Under the pieces are notes generated by a model. The model had not been told where the DNA came from, did not search any database, and saw nothing but the letters and a program-made list of their open reading frames with translations. Source: VSJD01 sp041653875 (GTDB taxonomy: Bacteria > Verrucomicrobiota > Kiritimatiellia > JAAZAB01). From it: DNA of 64,000 bases. The translations under genes and the position numbers were made by a program. The DNA lies in contig JBAZEM010000006.1 of assembly GCA_041653875.1 (NCBI GenBank), positions 1 to 64,000 of the forward strand. Direction: 5' to 3'. Shown piece by piece: positions 59,581 through 64,000 of the stretch (its first letter is position 1; each line of letters starts with the position of its first letter).

Positions 59581-60414
59581 TCAGTTTTTTAGCTGGAAGC
59601 GGAAGATAATCAGAGATTCGGATGTTACCGGCTTGCCGTTTCTCCGGCCGGGGCTAAAACGCGCGCGTCTTATGGCTTTGAGAGCGGCTTGGTCCAGTTC
59701 GCGATGGCCGCTGGACTGAACTATATCTGTCCCATCAACCCGTCCATCCGCGCCAACCTGCGCGCGCACCGTAACATTGCCTTGCTCGCCGCGACGCCGC
59801 GCGCCCAACGGATAGACGGGGCGAACACCCGCCGACATCCGGGGCAACCCCTGAATGCCTTTGCTTAATCCATCGGCGTCGGATTGCGGCGCGGCGTCAT
59901 CTCCCGATTGGGTGGAAGACATGCCCGAAGAAGCATTATCCGCCAATTTGGCCTGCGTGAGTTCAGATGGAGTTTCGGCGGTCTCCTCCGGCTGTTCCGG
60001 CGCCGGCCGGGATTCCGAGAGTGCGGCGGATGGATGGGGAAGATCAACCTGAGCCGGCGCTTCTTTTTCCGCCTCAGGCGCCGTATAAATCGGCGCTTCA
60101 ACGGGGGGCGCCGCTTGCGCCTGCATTGCGGCAATCCCGGCGGGAGGCGGAGCGAGGAATGTCATTGCCAGGCTGGATGCGCCCTGTTGAAAGATTGGTT
60201 GCGCCCGGATAGAGCGGCCGCCCCACAGGCCCGCCATGGATAGCAACAGGCCGACATGAAACAACAGCGCGAGCAACAGGCCCGCGATATAATCGCGCGG
60301 ATTCGATCCGCATGCGGAACCGTTACACGAATCCCGACGGTTCATATTTAAGGGTGTAGCGGCGGTTCGCAAGAACCGCGCCGGCTTAAAAAAATTACTG
60401 CGCGCTAAATTCAC
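59581..60414 (-). CDS. tonB: TonB protein
   Basis: A 277-residue energy-coupling protein: an N-terminal membrane helix (about residues 45-62, LLLALLFHVGLLLSMAGLW), a long Pro/Glu/Ala-rich periplasmic linker, and the C-terminal domain with VRPVYPLGARRRGEQG and ARFSPGRRNGKPV. The GTG at 60414 overlaps the exbD stop (GTGA), which suggests coupling; the Met at 60345 is an alternative. It drives the TonB-dependent receptors of this region. Confidence 0.88.
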   Translation of the reverse strand: MNLARSNFFKPARFLRTAATPLNMNRRDSCNGSACGSNPRDYIAGLLLALLFHVGLLLSMAGLWGGRSIRAQPIFQQGASSLAMTFLAPPPAGIAAMQAQAAPPVEAPIYTAPEAEKEAPAQVDLPHPSAALSESRPAPEQPEETAETPSELTQAKLADNASSGMSSTQSGDDAAPQSDADGLSKGIQGLPRMSAGVRPVYPLGARRRGEQGNVTVRAQVGADGRVDGTDIVQSSGHRELDQAALKAIRRARFSPGRRNGKPVTSESLIIFRFQLKN

Positions 60415-60812
60415 GGTTTTTTCACCTCGAAGGCCACCGCGGCGATGCCGGCCTCCTTCAGCCGCGACAACAGCTCGATGCCGACGCCCAGGTCGGCGCC
60501 GCGGTCGCCGCCGATCAGCACGGCGCAGGAACCGCTGCGGGCGGCCGCGGCGGTTCTTGCAACGCAAGTTTCCAAGTCGCAGATTTCCCGATCCAGGCTG
60601 ATGGTATTGTCGGCGGCAAGCGTAATACGGATACTGCGTTTTTGACTGCCGGCGTCGGCCACGCCCGCCGGCAAGGCCACTTTCAGGCCTTTGGAGAGGG
60701 TCATGGAAATGGCCGCGTAGATGAAAAACACCAGGATGACGAAGGCAATATCGATCAGATTGACCAACTCAATGCGCGCCTTCTTGTTTTCGTAGCCGGT
60801 GGGTATCCGCAT
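60411..60812 (-). CDS. exbD: ExbD/TolR-type protein
   Basis: A 133-residue protein with one membrane helix (about 15-38). The functional Asp is in LIDIAFVILVFF, and a periplasmic domain follows. A Cys pair (ICDLETC) in the periplasmic part is unusual. The start lies inside exbB by 44 bases. It forms the proton-driven motor with ExbB and TonB. Confidence 0.9.
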   Translation of the reverse strand: MRIPTGYENKKARIELVNLIDIAFVILVFFIYAAISMTLSKGLKVALPAGVADAGSQKRSIRITLAADNTISLDREICDLETCVARTAAAARSGSCAVLIGGDRGADLGVGIELLSRLKEAGIAAVAFEVKKP

Positions 60813-61446
60813 ATTCCAGTCCTTTCTTGTAAGCCACTTCGAACTGGGCGACAAACTGCTCCAATCGCCGCGCTTCGCGCTGGATTTTGCTGACCAGCGC
60901 GTTATAGGGCACCAGGGTCACCATGGCGATAATAAGTCCGGCGGCCGTGGCTATCAGCGCTTCCGCCAGACCGGCGATTACCGCGCCCGGATCCTGAATC
61001 TCCACGGCGCCCAGAATGCGGAAGGAGCGGATAATCCCCAGCACCGTGCCGAGAATGCCCAGGAGCGGCGCCAGGGTGATGACGGTATCCAAGGCCGTCA
61101 GGCCGTGTTTCATGCGGGCGATTTCATCGCCGGCGGCCACCTCAAGACTGCCTTCCAGGCCGTAGGCATGGTGCTTTAACCCCGCCGCCAGGATGCGCGT
61201 CGCGGCGAAGGGATGGAGGCGCGCTATTCGGATGGCTTGATCGAATTCGCCGCATTCGGTTTCTTGCATAAGCTGGTCCAGCCATTCCGCGCGTTGCGCG
61301 CTCATGCGCTGGCGCCACCAGAATAGCAGGCGCTCGATCGTGATCGTCGCCGAGAGCAACGAACAGATCATGAGCGGCCACATCACCGGGCCGCCCTTGA
61401 GAATGACCGACCAGACCGCGCCAGAACCTTCAATGTGCATCATCAT
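60769..61446 (-). CDS. exbB: ExbB/MotA-type proton channel protein
   Basis: A 225-residue three-helix protein. The first helix has VMWPLMICSLLSATITIERLL. The later helices have APLLGILGTVLGIIRSF and EALIATAAGLIIAMVTLVPYNAL, the pore segments. A run of three ATG codons at the start leaves the exact initiation point open. It heads exbB-exbD-tonB. Confidence 0.9.
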   Translation of the reverse strand: MMMHIEGSGAVWSVILKGGPVMWPLMICSLLSATITIERLLFWWRQRMSAQRAEWLDQLMQETECGEFDQAIRIARLHPFAATRILAAGLKHHAYGLEGSLEVAAGDEIARMKHGLTALDTVITLAPLLGILGTVLGIIRSFRILGAVEIQDPGAVIAGLAEALIATAAGLIIAMVTLVPYNALVSKIQREARRLEQFVAQFEVAYKKGLEYADTHRLRKQEGAH

Positions 61447-61785
61447 TTTTTAGTCCTTGATACGTAGGAATTTCCCGCCATAGGCGGATCCGCCTCCGGC
61501 AGACAAAACATAGCGGTTCTAACGAACCGCAACTACACCAAAGCGGTGTAGTTGCCGTTCGATAGAACGGCAAAGTCGCGGCCTTTGGCCGCCTAACTCG
61601 ATGTTAAGGAAATTCAATCTGATGTAGAGCCGGTTTTATACCGGCTATCCTATGCCGAAGATAGCCGACGTAAAGTCGGCTCTACATGAAAAAGCCGCCC
61701 CGCTGCGGGGCCTAACTTGATGTATAGGAAATCCAAACCCGCCGGGTCAGGGGACCCGGCCTACAATACTGTAGGCCCGGTGCCC
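61447..61785. repeat. Array of intergenic palindromes
   Basis: This gene-free stretch is nearly all repeats: a gcggttc/gaaccgc hairpin (about 61512), a ccgttcgatagaacgg hairpin (about 61555), a cggcctttggccg hairpin (about 61575), the dispersed composite repeat (61622-61720), and gggtcaggggaccc plus ggcccggtgccctcaccgggc hairpins (about 61742-61794). It separates the ABC importer from exbB-exbD-tonB. Confidence 0.75.
61622..61720. repeat. Composite dispersed repeat, copy B
   Basis: Arms tgtagagccg and cggctctaca enclose a 66-base palindrome, followed by the same tail as at 13680-13715 (tgaaaaag, the gccccgctgcggggc hairpin, cctaacttga). The leader aggaaattcaat before the arm also matches copy A. 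Confidence 0.75.
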
Positions 61786-62631
61786 TCACCGGGCGTTATG
61801 AAAAAGCTGCCCCGCTGCGGGGCCTAACTTGTTGTTTCTGCGGTTGGCTTCCTGCGCCGCCTCGGAAATAGCCATGACATAAGGTTTGCGGGAAACAGGG
61901 TTTTTCTCGACCACCACAACCGTTTTGTAAACCTCCTCAATAATCCTGTAATCAAGCACCTCCTCCGGGGCGCCGAATTTGTAAATGGCGCCCTTGTCGA
62001 ACAGCGCCAGGCGATGGCAGTATTCGCCGGCCAGGTTCAAATCGTGCAGCACCATAATCACCGTAAGAGCGAAGTTGATGTTCAACCTTCTGATGAGATC
62101 GAGGATGCCCATCTGGTGGGTGATGTCGAGATAGGTGGTCGGTTCGTCCAGGAGCAACAACTTCGGTTCCTGGGCCAGCGCGCGCGCAATCAGGGCTAAC
62201 TGGCGTTCTCCGCCGCTGATCCGGCTCATGAGCTGGTCCTTGATCCTGAGCGCATCGGTTAACACCATGGCGTTGCAGGCGATCTGCGCGTCGTTCTTCG
62301 TTTCGAGGAAGCGGAAGCGGTCGTAATAGGGTGTCCGGCCCAGGAGCACAAATTCCTCCACGGTCATAAAACCGGATTCGGCGCTTTGCGAAACAACCGC
62401 GATTTTGCGCGCCAGTTCCCGGATTTTCATTCTGCGGATATCTTCGCCCTCCAGACGAATGACGCCGCCCGCCGGTTTCAGCGACCGCGTGATGGCCCTC
62501 AGCAGGGTTGTTTTCCCGGAGCCGTTCGGGCCGATGATGCCGACGATTTCGCCGGCCGGAACGCGCAGATTGATATTACGGATGGCGAATCCGGAGTCAT
62601 AGCCGCAGGTCAGATCGCTTATATCGAGCAT
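61786..62631 (-). CDS. FecE/BtuD-type ABC ATP-binding protein
   Basis: A 281-residue ABC ATPase of the iron-siderophore/cobalamin/haem family: GPNGSGKTTLL (Walker A), SRISGGERQLALIARA (signature), LLLLDEPTTYLD (Walker B) and VLHDLN (switch His). The start at Met 62631 overlaps the permease end by 13 bases. The last 16 or so residues (from NNKLGPAAGQ) and the stop codon are encoded by a dispersed repeat, so the original C-terminus was replaced. Confidence 0.9.
   Translation of the reverse strand: MLDISDLTCGYDSGFAIRNINLRVPAGEIVGIIGPNGSGKTTLLRAITRSLKPAGGVIRLEGEDIRRMKIRELARKIAVVSQSAESGFMTVEEFVLLGRTPYYDRFRFLETKNDAQIACNAMVLTDALRIKDQLMSRISGGERQLALIARALAQEPKLLLLDEPTTYLDITHQMGILDLIRRLNINFALTVIMVLHDLNLAGEYCHRLALFDKGAIYKFGAPEEVLDYRIIEEVYKTVVVVEKNPVSRKPYVMAISEAAQEANRRNNKLGPAAGQLFHNAR
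61799..61832. repeat. Composite repeat tail, copy C, inside the ATPase gene
   Basis: The tail unit (tgaaaaag, gccccgctgcggggc, cctaactt) is present a third time, here overlapping the 3' end of the ABC ATPase gene and supplying its final codons. Confidence 0.75.
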
Positions 62632-63641
62632 CGGATTTGGCCCTCCCGCCGCCGGCACAATACATAGACAAAAATTATCCCGCCCAGCAATCCCGTGACG
62701 ACGCCGACGGGCAATTCCGTCGGGCTGACAACCGTTCGCGCCAATGTGTCGCAGGCGACCAGGAAAACGCCCCCGCAAAGCCAGGCGGCGGGCAGCAAAA
62801 TACGGTGGTCGCCGCCCACGAAAAGGCGCATGAAATGCGGAACCACCAGGCCCACGAAGCCGATGATCCCGGCCACAGAAACGCTCAATCCGGTCATAAT
62901 TGACGCCAGGATAAAGAGCAGGCGTTTGGCGGTTTCGATGTTGACGCCGAGATGGAAGGCCTCCTCCTCGCCGAGCGCGAGGGCGTTAAGCTCCAGGCAA
63001 AAGAAATAAGAAACCCCCAGGGCGACAACGGAAACAATCACGGCGATTCTTACCAGCAGAGGGTTGGGCTGTTCCAGGGAGCCCATGGCCCAAAAGATGA
63101 TGCCGTGCAAATCCTCCACCTTCGAAATCGCCATGATAAGCGTCATCAACGAAGAGCAGATGAAGCTGATCATTATGCCGATCAACAGCAGATTTCGGAT
63201 GTTAAGGCCGCCTTTGCCGATGCTTAAAAAATACACCGCGAAAATGGCGGCGGCCGCGCCAATCGAGCCGGCCACCGGCAAAGACCAGACGCCGCAACTC
63301 CGGCCCAGCCTGAAGATGATAGCCAGGCATACGCCCAGCGCCGCGCCGCCGGAAATTCCCATGGTATAAGGCTCAACCAGCGGATTGCGGAATAATCCCT
63401 GCAAAATGACTCCGGCCAGGCTCAACGCGCCGCCGACCGCAATGCCAAGTAAAATGCGCGGAAGACGAACATCATAGATGATGGTCCGTTCCATAGTGTC
63501 GCCGCTGCGCATTAGCGCCGACAAAAGTCTGGCCGGCGAAATATCGGCCGAACCCAGGCACAGGGAAATGATCCCCACGCCCGCCAGCAAGCCGCCCAGA
63601 ATCAGAAGCGCGGCCATCCAATGTGTAAATCTGTTTTTCAA
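62619..63641 (-). CDS. FecCD/BtuC-type ABC permease
   Basis: A 340-residue permease of the siderophore/B12 family with about ten helices. It has RLPRILLGIAVGGALSLAGVILQGLFRNPLVEPYTMGIS-type core segments (visible in pieces), GGAALG, and VAGIIGFVGLVVPHFMRLF. Its ATG overlaps the upstream TonB-receptor stop by ATGA. With the ATPase it imports a chelate delivered by that receptor. No periplasmic binding protein gene is in view. Confidence 0.92.
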   Translation of the reverse strand: MKNRFTHWMAALLILGGLLAGVGIISLCLGSADISPARLLSALMRSGDTMERTIIYDVRLPRILLGIAVGGALSLAGVILQGLFRNPLVEPYTMGISGGAALGVCLAIIFRLGRSCGVWSLPVAGSIGAAAAIFAVYFLSIGKGGLNIRNLLLIGIMISFICSSLMTLIMAISKVEDLHGIIFWAMGSLEQPNPLLVRIAVIVSVVALGVSYFFCLELNALALGEEEAFHLGVNIETAKRLLFILASIMTGLSVSVAGIIGFVGLVVPHFMRLFVGGDHRILLPAAWLCGGVFLVACDTLARTVVSPTELPVGVVTGLLGGIIFVYVLCRRREGQIRCSI

Positions 63642-64000
63642 AATGCCGCCTTCACGCCGCCTATCACGCTTGCGCCGGGCATGGGGTAGCCGTCAAGCAA
63701 CTGATATTGCTTGTTCAGGATGTTGTCGCCGCGCGCAAATATTTCCACACCCTTGAAAATAGTTTGCGACGCATAAGCGCCCAGGGTTAAAAAGCCGCCC
63801 AATTCCTTGGCATTGGCCCGGTCGGTGTAAACCGAGCCGGTATAGTCGGCGTTCACGTTCAATTTCAGCCCCCATTCGCTCTGATAGCCCAGGCGGCCGC
63901 CCACTTTATTCTTCGGCCGGTAGGTCAGGGTCTCGCCGTCGTACGCGCCGCTGGTGTCCCGCGCATCAAGCAAGGTGTAGTTCAGCTCGCCGGAGATTTC
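63638..64000 (-). CDS. TonB-dependent receptor, C-terminal part (cut by window edge)
   Basis: The last 120 codons or so of a TonB-dependent receptor: barrel strands with GGRLGYQSEWGLKLNVNADYTG, the terminal FARGDNILNKQYQLLDGYPMPG segment, and an aromatic end (VKAAF). The N-terminus lies beyond base 64000. The segment IFARGDNILNKQY is typical of BtuB-like receptors. It is translationally coupled to the BtuC/FecCD permease, so the system is probably for cobalamin or a metal chelate. Confidence 0.88.
   Translation of the reverse strand, partial: EISGELNYTLLDARDTSGAYDGETLTYRPKNKVGGRLGYQSEWGLKLNVNADYTGSVYTDRANAKELGGFLTLGAYASQTIFKGVEIFARGDNILNKQYQLLDGYPMPGASVIGGVKAAF

Overview
The window looks like part of a chromosome, or a large metagenomic contig, from a Gram-negative obligate or near-obligate anaerobe. 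It carries outer-membrane receptors with TonB/ExbB/ExbD and an orange-protein (ORP/NifX) Fe-S/Mo cluster with MinD-type ATPases. It also carries two FeoA proteins with FeoB, a CoA-disulfide-reductase-like flavoprotein, many radical SAM enzymes, and remnants of an Ech-type hydrogenase. The intergenic palindromes and the secreted repeat proteins recall PVC-group bacteria such as Kiritimatiellota or Lentisphaerota. That placement is inference; no rRNA or other phylogenetic marker is present. No tRNA, rRNA or CRISPR array was seen.

Layout. 1-6.8 kb, minus strand: a DNA C5-cytosine methyltransferase, a large GHKL/MORC-like double ATPase split in two by a small insertion with terminal inverted repeats, and a receiver protein with a HEPN-like R-x4-H motif. 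A DUF1016 (YhcG-type) nuclease gene follows. 7.3-12.5 kb, plus strand: a MNT/HEPN pair, an ERCC4-type nuclease, a SNF2 helicase and its SWIM partner. Together these form a probable defence/repair island. A frameshifted metal-ABC permease pseudogene closes it.

13.7-37.5 kb, plus strand: a long block built around an ORP-type system. It has a DUF134 regulator, BioB, a PAS/sigma-54 activator with a good -24/-12 promoter facing the first NifX-like gene, small DUF5320-type proteins and a 30-residue ferredoxin. It continues with a ferritin-like protein, a radical SAM enzyme, a double MinD-ferredoxin fusion, thioredoxin, a NifU-like scaffold, a flavoprotein, a RACo-like ASKHA protein and an Mrp-NifX fusion, plus housekeeping genes (panD, psd, amidase). 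The block ends in gene wreckage: NuoC/EchD-like, a collapsed hydrogenase large subunit, a FeoB tail, and an AmmeMemoRadiSam enzyme with an in-frame TGA.

37.7-48.8 kb, plus strand: metal handling. It holds a DtxR-family regulator, FeoA-FeoA-FeoB, outer-membrane proteins, a ZnuA/ZnuB-like transporter without an adjacent ATPase, and a DUF318 permease with a DUF1980 partner. 49-53.7 kb, minus strand: two surface proteins, the upstream one behind a cobalamin riboswitch and terminator. 54-64 kb, minus strand: a second metal ABC transporter, a TonB-dependent receptor, a NikR gene that has lost its metal-binding half, tonB-exbD-exbB, and a BtuCD/FecCD-type ABC system with the end of another TonB-dependent receptor.

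Two themes recur. One is dispersed palindromic repeats, some inside genes. The other is genes reduced to their ends by internal deletions (MinD, hydrogenase, FeoB, NikR, a permease, a GNAT), suggesting active deletion or a mosaic assembly.
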